Under the pieces are notes generated by a model. It was given only the letters and a program-made list of their open reading frames with translations, did not search any database and was not told where the DNA came from. Shown piece after piece: positions 9,189 to 17,920 of a DNA stretch of 37,692 nt; positions within the stretch are counted from its first letter, which is position 1; each line of letters begins with the position of its first letter. A program made the position numbers and the translations under genes. The DNA comes from Nitrosomonadaceae bacterium (GTDB lineage Bacteria; Pseudomonadota; Gammaproteobacteria; Burkholderiales; Nitrosomonadaceae): assembly GCA_919902515.1 (NCBI GenBank), contig CAKKRD010000047.1, positions 1 through 37,692 of the forward strand, given 5' to 3'.

Positions 9189-9637
9189 GCCTCTCCCTTA
9201 TTGGGGCACAGCAACACTTCGCGTATCACCCCCGGTGCAAAACCCCGCCCCAGCAGAAAACGCATCTGCCTGCCACGCTCTGTTGTATCAGCAGGCGGCG
9301 CCCTGAATTTTTTCCGCCATACTTCACGAGCCGCATCCAGTTCGGTTTCCTTGAGCTCGGGCAGTGCGGCGGCGATCAAATCCTCATCTATGCCTTTTTC
9401 CCGCAATTCATGCACGATGCGCTGGCTACCAAACTTTTTCCTGCGCACTTGCACCACCTGCTCGACCATGCGCCGGGCCGACAGAAAGCCCAGTTGTTCC
9501 AGTGCATCCAGCATGGCAGAAAGTTCTGCGGGATCCTGGGCGTGCGATGCCAGCTTTTTTTCCAGCTCCAGCCGGGAGTGTTCCCGCCGCGCCAGATAAC
9601 CCAGGGCGCGGGTTTTCAGGCTGGGCTCGCCAGTCAC
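9185..9637 (-). CDS. recX: Regulatory protein RecX
   Basis: A 150-residue RecX protein, which binds RecA filaments and limits RecA activity. The typical features are an early ALGYLARREHSRLELEKKL, the central LGFLSARRMVEQVVQVRRKKFGSQRIVHELREKGI, and a C-terminal helical repeat with GRQMRFLLGRGFAPGVIREVL. It begins about 5 bp after the recA stop on the same strand, as in most proteobacteria, and overlaps the next small gene by 4 bp. Confidence 0.95.
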   Translation of the reverse strand: MTGEPSLKTRALGYLARREHSRLELEKKLASHAQDPAELSAMLDALEQLGFLSARRMVEQVVQVRRKKFGSQRIVHELREKGIDEDLIAAALPELKETELDAAREVWRKKFRAPPADTTERGRQMRFLLGRGFAPGVIREVLLCPNKGEA

Positions 9638-9642
9638 GGCTG

Positions 9643-10662
9643 CTATTCCGCAGCGATAGCTTCCGCCTGGCCAACGACTCCCACGGCGGCGCGAATTTTC
9701 GCCTCGATTTCTTTCGCTATCTCGGGATGCTCTTTCAGATATTCACGCGCGTTGTCCTTGCCCTGACCGATTTTTTCGCCGTTGTAGGCATACCATGCAC
9801 CCGATTTATCGACCAGTTTATGCAGCACCCCCAGCTCAACAATCTCGCCTTCGCGCGAAATGCCCTCACCGTAGAGAATGTCGAATTCAGCCTGCTTGAA
9901 TGGTGGCGCCACTTTGTTCTTGACCACCTTGACCCGAGTCTCACTGCCGATCACCTCGTCGCCTTTCTTGATGGAGCCGGTGCGGCGGATGTCGAGGCGC
10001 ACCGATGCGTAGAACTTGAGTGCGTTGCCGCCGGTAGTGGTTTCCGGGCTGCCGAACATGACGCCGATTTTCATGCGTATCTGATTGATGAAAATCACCA
10101 TGGTGTTGCTGCGCTTGATGTTGGCAGTGAGCTTGCGCAACGCCTGCGACATCAATCGCGCCTGCAGACCCATTTGCGGTTCTCCCATTTCACCCTCAAT
10201 TTCCGCGCGCGGCGTCAGGGCCGCAACTGAGTCTATTACCACCACATCCACCGAACCGGAACGCACCAGCATGTCGGCGATTTCCAGCGCCTGCTCACCG
10301 TTATCGGGCTGGGAAATCAACAACTCCTGCACATTGACGCCGATCTTTTGCGCGTACTGCGGATCCAGCGCATGTTCCGCGTCGATGAACGCCGCCGTGC
10401 CGCCGACCTTTTGCATCTCCGCAATCACTTGCAACGTGAGCGTGGTCTTGCCGGACGACTCCGGTCCGTAGATTTCTATCACCCGTCCGCGTGGCAGTCC
10501 GCCCACGCCCAGCGCAATGTCGAGTCCCAGCGAACCGGTGGAAACCACCTCGATATCCTTGGCCACATCGCTGGCACCGAGACGCATGATTGAGCCTTTA
10601 CCAAATTGCTTCTCGATCTGGGAAAGGGCTGCTGCCAGCGCTTTGCTTCTGTTTTCGTCCAT
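9643..10662 (-). CDS. recA: Recombinase RecA
   Basis: The DNA strand-exchange protein for homologous recombination and the SOS response, 339 residues. The Walker A motif GPESSGKT is at residues 66-73, with [10 protein letters not shown] as the Walker B region and the L2/hinge region [38 protein letters not shown] start at 10662, where an AAGGA site lies 7 bp upstream, giving the usual N-terminus [23 protein letters not shown]. An upstream ATG at 10701 would add 13 unlikely residues. I see no LexA-type CTGT-N8-ACAG box in the 234 bp upstream. Confidence 0.98.
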   Translation of the reverse strand: MDENRSKALAAALSQIEKQFGKGSIMRLGASDVAKDIEVVSTGSLGLDIALGVGGLPRGRVIEIYGPESSGKTTLTLQVIAEMQKVGGTAAFIDAEHALDPQYAQKIGVNVQELLISQPDNGEQALEIADMLVRSGSVDVVVIDSVAALTPRAEIEGEMGEPQMGLQARLMSQALRKLTANIKRSNTMVIFINQIRMKIGVMFGSPETTTGGNALKFYASVRLDIRRTGSIKKGDEVIGSETRVKVVKNKVAPPFKQAEFDILYGEGISREGEIVELGVLHKLVDKSGAWYAYNGEKIGQGKDNAREYLKEHPEIAKEIEAKIRAAVGVVGQAEAIAAE

Positions 10663-10778
10663 GGGTTTGTCCTTGTAAGAGTCTGTCGGATTATCGCACA
10701 TGCGACTTACCGCGGGAAGGCGACAGGAAGGTTTGATCTACCTGGAAAATATCGTCTCTTTACTCGCCGCCGGATGTC

Positions 10779-10797
10779 TGCGGCATTTCACGCCGCA
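10779..10797. promoter_or_regulatory. Inverted repeat upstream of recA
   Basis: TGCGGC and GCCGCA arms are separated by 7 bp in the 234-bp gap between pncC and recA, about 115 bp before the recA start. The arms equal those of the palindrome in front of regB, but the spacing differs. It may be a weak hairpin at the end of the pncC transcript or a protein site; there is no T run to call it an intrinsic terminator. Confidence 0.3.
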
Positions 10798-10896
10798 TAG
10801 AACTTGTATAGCGCGAGATGCCCGCTTCGTCCACATGAAATGGCATGTCTCTGCGACAGGCCGGCGTTTACTGAGACGACTAAATCAGCGGATGTT

Positions 10897-11415
10897 TCAT
10901 GCGAGGATGGGAGCAGTATCGCGCAGCAGGTCTATCACCCCTTGCAGCGCCGCCGCCACCGCTTGCCGTCTTACCGCTTCGCGATCACCGCTGAAATGCC
11001 GGGTTGCACTGAGCGCCAGGCCATCTTTCATCGCCCAGGCAAAACAGATCGTGCCCACAGGTTTTCCCGCCGTGCCACCGTCAGGGCCGGCGATGCCGGT
11101 AATTGCCACCGCCACCTGTGCATGGCTGTGGGAAATGGCGCCTGCTGCCATTTCCTGCGCGGTCTGCTCGGATACCGTGCCGTGTTGTTTCAGGGTTGCG
11201 GCGCTCACGCCCAGCATTTCCTGCTTTGAAACAACGCTGTAGGTGATAAAACCACGCTCATACCAGGCGGAGCTGCCCCTCTTTGAGGTAATCGCCTGCC
11301 CCAGCCAGCCACCGGTGCAGGATTCGGCGCTGGCAAGCATCAATCCCTGCTGGATCAGATCTATGCCGACGTGTCCGGCAAGCAGTTGAAGTGTCCGATC
11401 ATCCATGATAGTCAT
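10897..11415 (-). CDS. pncC: Nicotinamide-nucleotide amidase (CinA C-terminal family)
   Basis: A 172-residue stand-alone CinA-C domain, which hydrolyses nicotinamide mononucleotide to nicotinate mononucleotide in the pyridine nucleotide cycle. Typical stretches are LASAESCTGGWLGQAIT (the SCTGG catalytic region near residue 31), ERGFITYSVVSKQEMLGV, and AVAITGIAGPDGGTAGKPVGTICFAW. It lies 30 bp downstream of pgpA and upstream of recA; cinA-type genes often precede recA. The start at 11415 has a GGGA just upstream; the ATG three codons later is possible. Confidence 0.93.
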   Translation of the reverse strand: MTIMDDRTLQLLAGHVGIDLIQQGLMLASAESCTGGWLGQAITSKRGSSAWYERGFITYSVVSKQEMLGVSAATLKQHGTVSEQTAQEMAAGAISHSHAQVAVAITGIAGPDGGTAGKPVGTICFAWAMKDGLALSATRHFSGDREAVRRQAVAAALQGVIDLLRDTAPILA

Positions 11416-11445
11416 GATCCCATATTAAGTAGCTTCTGCAGTGCA

Positions 11446-12000
11446 TTACGGCATTGTAAATGCTTTCCATGCCGCCAGACACAGCAGCGTGAAAAACGCC
11501 GCCAGCAAATCATCGAACATCACGCCGAAGCCGCCACGCAGCTTCTTGTCGTAGTATCCAATTGGCGGCGGTTTGAAGATATCGAACAGGCGGAACAACA
11601 AAAACGCGAATGCCTGCCATACCAGAGTATTCGGCGTAAACACCAGCACCAGCAGGAAAGCAACGATCTCATCCCACACCATGCCGCCATGGTCGTGATT
11701 GCCGAGTGCCTTGCCGGTGACGCTGCACGCCCAGATGCCGATGATGAACAGCACACCGATGAATAACAGGAAGTTAACCGAGCCCAGGTATAGATTGGCC
11801 AGCCCAAATAAAAGAAATGCAGCCAGTGTCCCCATGGTGCCGGGTGCCACCGGACTCAAACCCGCGCCGCCGCCGAAGGCAATGAAATGCGCGGGGTGCC
11901 GCATCACAAACTCCCAATCGGGACGCGCGTGATCGACCGCGGGGTGCGGCGCCAGTCCCGGTTCGGGGATCAATTGGTCATCAGGTACGGAAGTGGTCAT
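11446..12000 (-). CDS. pgpA: Phosphatidylglycerophosphatase A
   Basis: A 184-residue inner-membrane enzyme that removes phosphate from phosphatidylglycerophosphate to give phosphatidylglycerol. The family signatures FGGGAGLSPVAPGTMGTLAA and WDEIVAFLLV are clear, followed by hydrophobic segments and FRLFDIFKPPPIGYYDKKLRGGFGVMFDDLLA. A 30-residue polar extension precedes the domain. The start overlaps the end of thiL by 20 bp, as is common for this pair in proteobacteria, so translation is probably coupled. Confidence 0.96.
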   Translation of the reverse strand: MTTSVPDDQLIPEPGLAPHPAVDHARPDWEFVMRHPAHFIAFGGGAGLSPVAPGTMGTLAAFLLFGLANLYLGSVNFLLFIGVLFIIGIWACSVTGKALGNHDHGGMVWDEIVAFLLVLVFTPNTLVWQAFAFLLFRLFDIFKPPPIGYYDKKLRGGFGVMFDDLLAAFFTLLCLAAWKAFTMP

Positions 12001-12952
12001 AGCCTCTTGCCTCCAGCGCTATCGGTTTGCCTGCCGCATCCAGCACCACCAGGCCCTCCCCCTGATTGATTCTGCCGATACGTGTCAGCGGAACCCCCAG
12101 TTCGCGGGAGAGGTCCTCGATTTTTCCGCATTTTGCCCTGGGTGCGGTAAAACAGAGCTCGTAATCATCCCCGCCTGCCAACAGGCAGTTGATCGCTACT
12201 GTCTGGGGAAGATATTTTTCCATCACCGCCGAGCGCTTGATCGCGTTCATTTCGATGACAGCCGCAACTTTGGAACATTCCAGAATATGCCCTAGGTCTG
12301 CCAGCAGTCCGTCGGAAATATCGATGGCGCTACGGGCAAGACCAATCAAGCGTTGCCCCAGTTCGACCCGTGCCACAGGCATATGCAGCGCAGGCAGACA
12401 CGCCAGAACTTCGCCGGGTTCGAGCGCGATGCGCTGCTGGGCGTGAGCAAGCGCCAAGGCCGCATCGCCCAGCTGACCAGACGTCCAGATATCATCACCC
12501 GGCTTGGCGCCGCTGCGCCGCAAGGCTTTTCCTGTTGCCACTTCACCAATTATCGTCACGCAGACATTGAGGGGGCCGCAGGTAGTGTCTCCGCCGATGA
12601 GTTCCACCTGATGCGTGCGCGCGAGCCCGAAAAAGCCGTCGGCGAATGCCTCCAGCCATTTCTCATCAGCCTGCACCAACAGCTCCGGTAATGCCAGCGC
12701 GAGTGTGGCCCAGCGTGGTGTTGCCCCCATCGCCGCCATGTCGGAAAGGTTCACTGCCAGAGATTTATGGCCCAGCATACGCGGATCGGTATCGGCAAAA
12801 AAATGGCGGCCGGCTACCAGCATATCGGTAGAAATCGCCAGCTCCATCCCGGCCGTGGGCTTGATCAGTGCCGCATCATCTCCCACACCCAGCACCGCGC
12901 CGGGAGTGGGGCGGGTAAAGTAGCGCTGAATGATGTCGAATTCGGAGAGCAT
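11981..12952 (-). CDS. thiL: Thiamine-monophosphate kinase
   Basis: A 323-residue ATP-dependent kinase that makes thiamine pyrophosphate from thiamine monophosphate, last step of vitamin B1 synthesis. Family landmarks are the N-terminal LSEFDIIQRYFTRP, GVGDDAALI (metal and nucleotide binding), KSLAVNLSDMAAMGATPRW, GGDTTCGPLNVCVTIIGE and AIDISDGLLADLGHI with the later GGDDYELCFT. It follows nusB by 18 bp and overlaps pgpA by 20 bp. Confidence 0.97.
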   Translation of the reverse strand: MLSEFDIIQRYFTRPTPGAVLGVGDDAALIKPTAGMELAISTDMLVAGRHFFADTDPRMLGHKSLAVNLSDMAAMGATPRWATLALALPELLVQADEKWLEAFADGFFGLARTHQVELIGGDTTCGPLNVCVTIIGEVATGKALRRSGAKPGDDIWTSGQLGDAALALAHAQQRIALEPGEVLACLPALHMPVARVELGQRLIGLARSAIDISDGLLADLGHILECSKVAAVIEMNAIKRSAVMEKYLPQTVAINCLLAGGDDYELCFTAPRAKCGKIEDLSRELGVPLTRIGRINQGEGLVVLDAAGKPIALEARGYDHFRT

Positions 12953-12970
12953 TCTTTGCGGCCCCTGCTG

Positions 12971-13441
12971 TCAGGCTCCTGTATTTACCTCGGACGCCCG
13001 CAGCTTCGCCGCCAATTTGTCCAGCACGCCGTTCACGTACTTGTGTCCGTCGGTACCGCCATAGGTCTTGGCCAGTTCCACCGCTTCGTTGATTACTGCT
13101 CGATAAGGTATTTCCGGGTGATCGGCAAGTTCATAGGTACCCAGCAGCAGAATGGCAAACTCCACCGGACTGAGTTCTTTGAGAGGGCGGTCGAGGTAAG
13201 GCTGGATCTGCTGTTCCAGTTCTGCAGCTTTAGCCAGAGCGCCACGCAACAGGTCTAAAAAAAAGTCCTGGTCAGTCTTGGCAAATTCCTTGCCATCACG
13301 GAGCTGCGCTTCGATGACTTCAACGGTTCCGCCCGCCACCCGCCATTGGTAAAGTCCCTGCATGGCCAGCTTGCGCGAACAGCGACGCGTTGCGCGGCCG
13401 GGTTTGGTTATCGGCTTGGTTGCCGGGTTGGTCTGTGTCAT
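12971..13441 (-). CDS. nusB: Transcription antitermination factor NusB
   Basis: A 156-residue helical protein that pairs with NusE (ribosomal protein S10) on boxA RNA in rRNA antitermination. Landmarks are [19 protein letters not shown] near the N-terminus, [14 protein letters not shown], and the C-terminal [34 protein letters not shown]. The N-terminus carries a short basic, Thr/Pro-rich tail. It overlaps the ribH stop by 4 bp (ATGA), the usual ribH-nusB pairing. Confidence 0.97.
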   Translation of the reverse strand: MTQTNPATKPITKPGRATRRCSRKLAMQGLYQWRVAGGTVEVIEAQLRDGKEFAKTDQDFFLDLLRGALAKAAELEQQIQPYLDRPLKELSPVEFAILLLGTYELADHPEIPYRAVINEAVELAKTYGGTDGHKYVNGVLDKLAAKLRASEVNTGA

Positions 13442-13920
13442 TGACTTACTTCGTCGAGCTGCCTCAGGAGATTGGCCATTTCTATCGCTACTTGTGCGGC
13501 TTTGGCACCTTTGCGGCCCATGCGCGCCAGCGCTTCGTCGTCAGTTTGAGTGGTGAGTATGCCGTTGGCGACAGGAATACCGGTATCAAGCTGTACCGCG
13601 GCCACGCCGCTGGCCGATTCATTCGCTACCACTTCAAAGTGATAGGTGTCGCCGCGTATGACCGCACCCAGCGCTATCAGCGCGTCAAACTGATCGGTCA
13701 AAGCCATTTTTTGCAGCACCAGGGGAATTTCCAGTGCACCCGGAACTGTTACCAGCAACATGGCCGACTCCTGCACCCCGCACTTGGTCAGTTCCGCAGT
13801 ACAGGCACCCAGCAGCCCTTCGCTCACGTCAATGTTAAAACGGCTCATGACGATACCAACGCGTAATCCGGTACCGTTGAGTTCGGCTTCAAGTTCAAGA
13901 ATGTTGTCGTAACGCGCCAT
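13438..13920 (-). CDS. ribH: 6,7-dimethyl-8-ribityllumazine synthase
   Basis: A 160-residue enzyme of the penultimate riboflavin step, joining the pyrimidine intermediate with 3,4-dihydroxy-2-butanone 4-phosphate. Motifs include [50 protein letters not shown] and VPVANGILT-like [19 protein letters not shown]. The catalytic His is in DTYHFE. It forms a shell-like oligomer in the cytoplasm. It lies 62 bp after ribBA and overlaps nusB. Confidence 0.97.
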   Translation of the reverse strand: MARYDNILELEAELNGTGLRVGIVMSRFNIDVSEGLLGACTAELTKCGVQESAMLLVTVPGALEIPLVLQKMALTDQFDALIALGAVIRGDTYHFEVVANESASGVAAVQLDTGIPVANGILTTQTDDEALARMGRKGAKAAQVAIEMANLLRQLDEVSQ

Positions 13921-13982
13921 GTGTGCTCCTAATAAAATTAACCGTGAAAACTGTAGAGGCGGCCCGGAGAAGAAACGGACCG

Positions 13983-15092
13983 CTATTTCCGTTTTTTATT
14001 CTCTGGCTCCAGGTACCCCGCCACTTCCAAGCCGAAACCCGTCATGCTTGGCATTTTGCGCGGGATGGCCAGCAACCGCATTTTACCCACATTAAGATCT
14101 TTCAGTATTTGTGCGCCGATTCCATAGTCGCGCAAATCTGTTCTGGCCAGAACAGGAGGCGCAGATTCTGCCCGCGTGACCCGCTCCATCAACTCTGCAG
14201 GATTTTCCCGACGATGCAGCAGTACAATCACGCCACACCCTGCGGCGGCAATTACCCGCAGCGCGTCGTTTATACTCCAGGAATGAGTGTCGTCATTTAC
14301 GTCCAGCAGATCGATCACGGACAGTGGCTCATGTACCCGCACCAGAGTTTCTGTACTGAAGTCGATTTTGCCTTTCACCAGGGCAAGATGAGTCGCGTTG
14401 ATGGTCTTGTCGAGGTAAGCGACGAGGCGAAACTTGCCATGTGCTGTTTGAATGGGGCGTTCAGCCATGCGCTGCACCAGGCTTTCGGTGCGACTGCGGT
14501 AGTGAATCAGATCAGCGATGGCGCCAATTTTGAGTTGGTGTTTTGTGGCGAATTCAATCAAATCGGGCAGCCGCGCCATACTTCCGTCTTCCTTCAGAAT
14601 TTCGCAAATCACGGATGCGGAAGTAACCCCCGCCAGATTCGCCAAATCGCATCCCGCCTCAGTATGCCCGGCACGGACTAGGACACCGCCGTTTTGCGCC
14701 ATCAGCGGAAAAATATGGCCGGGCTGGATAATGTCCTCCGGCTTGGCGTCCGCTTTCGTTGCCGCCTGCACCGTGCAGGCGCGGTCACCGGCGGAAATGC
14801 CGGTCGTGACCCCAATCGCAGCCTCTATCGAAAGCGTGAAATTGGTGCCGAGCGGCGAGCGGTTGGTGGACACCATCAGCGGCAGATTAAGCTGACGACA
14901 GCGCTCTTCGGTCAACGTCAGACAGATCAGCCCTCGGCCGTGTGTGGCCATGAAATTGATTGCTTCGGGCGTAATGAACTCCGCCGCCATAACCAGATCA
15001 CCCTCGTTCTCGCGATTTTCCTCATCGACGAGGATTACCATTTTGCCGGCTTTGATGTCTGCAACAATATCCAGGATGGGGCTGATAATCAT
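13983..15092 (-). CDS. ribBA: 3,4-dihydroxy-2-butanone 4-phosphate synthase with a degenerate GTP cyclohydrolase II-like domain
   Basis: A 369-residue fusion-type protein. The N-terminal domain (about 1-205) is a full DHBP synthase: [36 protein letters not shown], then [16 protein letters not shown], with the metal and substrate residues in place. The C-terminal half aligns in outline with GTP cyclohydrolase II but lacks its zinc-binding cysteines: where the active enzyme has a Cys-rich stretch after LVRVHSE, this protein reads [19 protein letters not shown]. It is therefore probably inactive as cyclohydrolase, as in the RibBX type described in other proteobacteria, and a separate ribA is expected elsewhere. 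The start overlaps the ribE stop by 4 bp. Confidence 0.93.
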   Translation of the reverse strand: MIISPILDIVADIKAGKMVILVDEENRENEGDLVMAAEFITPEAINFMATHGRGLICLTLTEERCRQLNLPLMVSTNRSPLGTNFTLSIEAAIGVTTGISAGDRACTVQAATKADAKPEDIIQPGHIFPLMAQNGGVLVRAGHTEAGCDLANLAGVTSASVICEILKEDGSMARLPDLIEFATKHQLKIGAIADLIHYRSRTESLVQRMAERPIQTAHGKFRLVAYLDKTINATHLALVKGKIDFSTETLVRVHEPLSVIDLLDVNDDTHSWSINDALRVIAAAGCGVIVLLHRRENPAELMERVTRAESAPPVLARTDLRDYGIGAQILKDLNVGKMRLLAIPRKMPSMTGFGLEVAGYLEPENKKRK

Positions 15093-15727
15093 GTCAAACC
15101 TTTATCATAATTGGCGGCGCTACTCAGCGCCTGCTCTACATACCGCGCCAGCATATCGACTTCCAGATTCACTTTCGCACCGCATTCCAGATCATGCAAT
15201 GTCGTCATTGCCCACGTATGGGGAATGAGATTGACCCCGAATTCATCCGCCGTTACCCAATTCACTGTCAAACTCACGCCATTCACCGTGATCGAACCCT
15301 TTTTTGCTATGTACTTCAATAACGCACCTGGCGCCCTGATCACCAGCAGGCAACTTCCCCCCACCGGCTCAATCTTTACCACTTCACCGATATCGTCCAC
15401 ATGGCCGCTTACCAGATGCCCACCCAGTCTGTCAGACAAGCGCAGGGCTTTTTCCAGATTGACCCGCCCGCCCTGCTGGTCCAAACCTCGGGTACAGCCT
15501 AGGGTTTCGCGCGATACGTCTACGGTAAACCTGCCGCCCACCAGTGCGGTCACGGTGAGGCATACGCCATTCACCGCTATGCTGTCACCGGTTTTGACAT
15601 CGGATAAATCCAACACGCCGGGCGCAATGTCCAGGCGTATGCCATCTGTCGCGGCCCCACTCGAGGAAGCACCCAGGGGCGTAACCTGTTTTATCTCGCC
15701 GACTGCTTCAATAATTCCGGTAAACAT
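15089..15727 (-). CDS. ribE: Riboflavin synthase, alpha subunit
   Basis: A 212-residue enzyme that dismutates two lumazine molecules to riboflavin. The two internal repeats (lumazine-binding barrels) are plain: [31 protein letters not shown] in the first half and [32 protein letters not shown] in the second. The start at 15727 follows an AGGAAGAG site; an ATG 11 codons earlier would spoil the conserved MFTGI start. It is first of the ribE-ribBA-ribH-nusB-thiL-pgpA series and overlaps ribBA by ATGA. No FMN riboswitch is seen upstream. Confidence 0.97.
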   Translation of the reverse strand: MFTGIIEAVGEIKQVTPLGASSSGAATDGIRLDIAPGVLDLSDVKTGDSIAVNGVCLTVTALVGGRFTVDVSRETLGCTRGLDQQGGRVNLEKALRLSDRLGGHLVSGHVDDIGEVVKIEPVGGSCLLVIRAPGALLKYIAKKGSITVNGVSLTVNWVTADEFGVNLIPHTWAMTTLHDLECGAKVNLEVDMLARYVEQALSSAANYDKGLT

Positions 15728-16075
15728 CAAACTCTTCCTGTTTCCAGCATGCGCAACCACTTATTGTATTCGCCGATGGGTTGCGGGGAAACCCCATTGC
15801 CGCAATGCCTGATCAGAACTGGAAATTCCGGTTTATTCCCACCGTAAAATTGCAAATCAACTCAAATTCGAAGGACAACAGCATTTGCCGCCATTGTAGC
15901 GGCTTCACGAAGTTACCATGAGGAGTTTTGAATCCTGGGTAGAATTCGGTACAGTCAATGACGATTCCGGCACAGAGTGTGTGCGGCAAATTGCCGCATG
16001 GTTGTAAATTGCAATATAGGTTAATGTTCGGGTTAAATGCAGGAATGGAAACCGTGTTGTGGATGAGCAATTGAA
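15728..16075. promoter_or_regulatory. Divergent control region between ribE and regB
   Basis: A 348-bp gene-free stretch separating ribE (minus) from regB (plus). It should carry the promoters of both. It holds a 17-bp palindrome at 15982-15998 that overlaps a possible -35 (TTGCCG, 15991-15996) placed 18 bp before TATAGG (16015-16020); this promoter call is weak. An open frame of 85 codons on the minus strand (15813-16070) has no family resemblance and I do not count it as a gene. Confidence 0.45.
15982..15998. promoter_or_regulatory. Palindrome matching the RegA/PrrA half-site pattern
   Basis: TGCGGCAAATTGCCGCA is a perfect inverted repeat of 8 bp around one central base. Its inner part is GCGGC-N5-GCCGC, which agrees with the GCGNC-N5-GNCGC pattern described for RegA/PrrA-type regulators. 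It lies 78 bp before the regB start, so autoregulation of regBA, or control of divergent ribE, is possible. Binding is inferred from pattern and position only. Confidence 0.5.
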
Positions 16076-17341
16076 ATGTTCAGCGATCTCAGCCAGTCAC
16101 CGCTAAGCAAGAATCTGCAGCGCCTGTTCCTGCTCAGGAATATCGCGCTGGTCGCCCAATGTCTGACGTTTGCCTTGGCACATTGGGTACTCGAGATGCA
16201 GTTGCCCTGGACGGAAATGGTTACGGTGGTGACTTTGCTCGCCGCGCTTAATCTGGCGACATGGGTGCGCCTGCGTCGTAACTGGCCGGTATCCAGTATC
16301 GAATTTTTTGCGCAACTATTGGTTGATGTCTTTGCCTTAAGTGCGCTGCTGTATTTCAGCGGTGGATCAACCAATCCATTTATCTCGCTATACCTGCTGC
16401 CGCTGACGATTGCTGCAGCAGCGTTGCCGTGGATTTATACTTGGGCAATGGCGGCGATCACGATAAGCTGTTATACGCTGCTGCTGTTTTATTATGTGCC
16501 GTTGCCGCATGACCACAGCGAGCATACCAGTGAATTTAACTTGCATGTGTCAGGAATGTGGTTGGCGTTCGTGTTAAGCACTGTGTTGATTGCCTGGTTC
16601 GTTGTCAAGATGGGCATATCGATCCGCGAACGCGACAAAGATCTGGCGCTGGCACGTGAGCAGGCTTTGCGTAACGAACAAATCATTGCGCTTGGAACCT
16701 TGGCTGCAGGCGCAGCACATGAACTTGGCACGCCACTGGCAACGATGGCGGTCGTAACCGGAGAATTACAAAAAGAATACCCCGAAAACAGTGAATTCCA
16801 GAATGATGTCAGAATCCTGCGAGATCAGATCACGCACTGCAAACGCACCCTGACACAATTGCTGGCTGATGTCGGGCAGGCGCGAGCCGAGGATGCTAGC
16901 GGCCAGGCCGTCGATCATTTTTTACAGCAGGTATTGGATAAATGGCAACTGATGCGACCCATGGTCAAATTTTCTTATCGTAGCAGCGGGATCCAGCCTG
17001 CCCCGCAAATTCTGGGCGCCCACTTGCTGAGTCAGTCTCTTTTAAATCTGCTGAACAATGCAGCCGATGCATCACTCGACCGTATCGAGATTGAAAGTAG
17101 CTGGGATCAGCAGGAATTGCTGCTCGAAATCCTCGATTACGGCAAAGGGCTCAGCGAAGAAGCGGTACAGCGGGCGGGGCAAGCTTTCTTTACCAGCAAA
17201 CCGGGGCAAGGTTTTGGCATCGGCTTGTTTCTTGCAAATGCAAATATAGAACGATTTGGCGGAAGTGTCAGCCTGACTAATCGCGAGGGTGGCGGTGCCC
17301 GCACCCAGGTTAGATTACCTCTGATAAGACCATCGATATGA
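16076..17341 (+). CDS. regB: Redox-sensing histidine kinase, RegB/PrrB/RoxS family
   Basis: A 421-residue membrane sensor kinase that phosphorylates RegA in response to the redox state of the quinone pool and of a cysteine. The first 185 residues contain about six hydrophobic segments. The signature heptapeptide GGSTNPF, linked to ubiquinone binding, is at 96-102. The phosphorylated His215 lies in GAAHELGTPLATM, the strict H-box of this family. Cys255 (THCKRTL), forty residues on, is where the redox-active cysteine of RegB is found (Cys265 in Rhodobacter capsulatus). The ATPase domain has LLNLLNNAADAS (N-box), LDYGKGLSEE and GQGFGIGLFLANANIERFGG. It overlaps regA by 4 bp. Confidence 0.93.
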   Translation: MFSDLSQSPLSKNLQRLFLLRNIALVAQCLTFALAHWVLEMQLPWTEMVTVVTLLAALNLATWVRLRRNWPVSSIEFFAQLLVDVFALSALLYFSGGSTNPFISLYLLPLTIAAAALPWIYTWAMAAITISCYTLLLFYYVPLPHDHSEHTSEFNLHVSGMWLAFVLSTVLIAWFVVKMGISIRERDKDLALAREQALRNEQIIALGTLAAGAAHELGTPLATMAVVTGELQKEYPENSEFQNDVRILRDQITHCKRTLTQLLADVGQARAEDASGQAVDHFLQQVLDKWQLMRPMVKFSYRSSGIQPAPQILGAHLLSQSLLNLLNNAADASLDRIEIESSWDQQELLLEILDYGKGLSEEAVQRAGQAFFTSKPGQGFGIGLFLANANIERFGGSVSLTNREGGGARTQVRLPLIRPSI

Positions 17342-17895
17342 CAATGTTGCCAATGATAGAAGTAGATGATGATCGTCCGAGTTTGCTGATTGTTGACGAT
17401 GATGTGACTTTTTGCGAAGTGCTCGCAAAAGCCATGACCAAGCGCGGGTTTAATGTACATTGTGCGCATACGGTCGAACAGGCATTGGCGTGTGCCGAGA
17501 CCTGCATGCCCGAGTATGCAACGATCGATCTGCGACTCCCGGGCGCTTCCGGGTTGATCCTGGTTGAGAAGCTGAAGGCACTCGATTCCGGCACGCGCAT
17601 TGTCATGCTGACCGGCTACGCCAGTATCACCACAGCGGTGGAGGCGATCAAACTAGGTGCGACGCATTATCTCGCAAAACCGGTCGATGCCGATGAAATC
17701 ATGGCCGCATTCGAGCGCACTACCGGCGATGCCGAGGTGCCGATCAGCACACACCCACTGTCGGTAGGCCGCCTTGAATGGGAATATATCCAGCGGGTGT
17801 TAAATGAGAACAAGGGTAATATTTCGGTAACCGCGCGCATACTTAACATGCACCGCCGCACACTGCAACGCAAGCTCACCAAAAACCCGCGCTAA
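17338..17895 (+). CDS. regA: Response regulator, RegA/PrrA/RoxR family
   Basis: A 185-residue DNA-binding regulator partnered with the preceding RegB; the two overlap as ATGA. The receiver domain has the acidic pocket DDD (20-22), phosphoacceptor Asp64 in ATIDLRLPGASG, the LTGYASITTAVEAIKLGATHYLAKP stretch typical of this family, and Lys114. After a short Pro-containing linker comes a Fis-type helix-turn-helix (EWEYIQRVLNENKGNISVTARILNMHRRTLQRKLTKNPR), nearly invariant in RegA proteins. RegA homologues control respiration, carbon and nitrogen fixation and electron-transfer genes; targets here are unknown. The gene ends 25 bp from the convergent ribD. Confidence 0.94.
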   Translation: MTMLPMIEVDDDRPSLLIVDDDVTFCEVLAKAMTKRGFNVHCAHTVEQALACAETCMPEYATIDLRLPGASGLILVEKLKALDSGTRIVMLTGYASITTAVEAIKLGATHYLAKPVDADEIMAAFERTTGDAEVPISTHPLSVGRLEWEYIQRVLNENKGNISVTARILNMHRRTLQRKLTKNPR

Positions 17896-17920
17896 TCCGC
17901 GCAGTATGCCCCGAAAGCCG

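Noticed and set aside
15813-16070. 85-codon open frame on the minus strand between ribE and regB
   Set aside because: No family resemblance, no ribosome binding site, and it covers the expected promoters and the palindrome.
15728-16075. FMN riboswitch before ribE
   Set aside because: None of the conserved FMN aptamer segments can be seen on the minus strand here or before ribBA, ribH or ribD.
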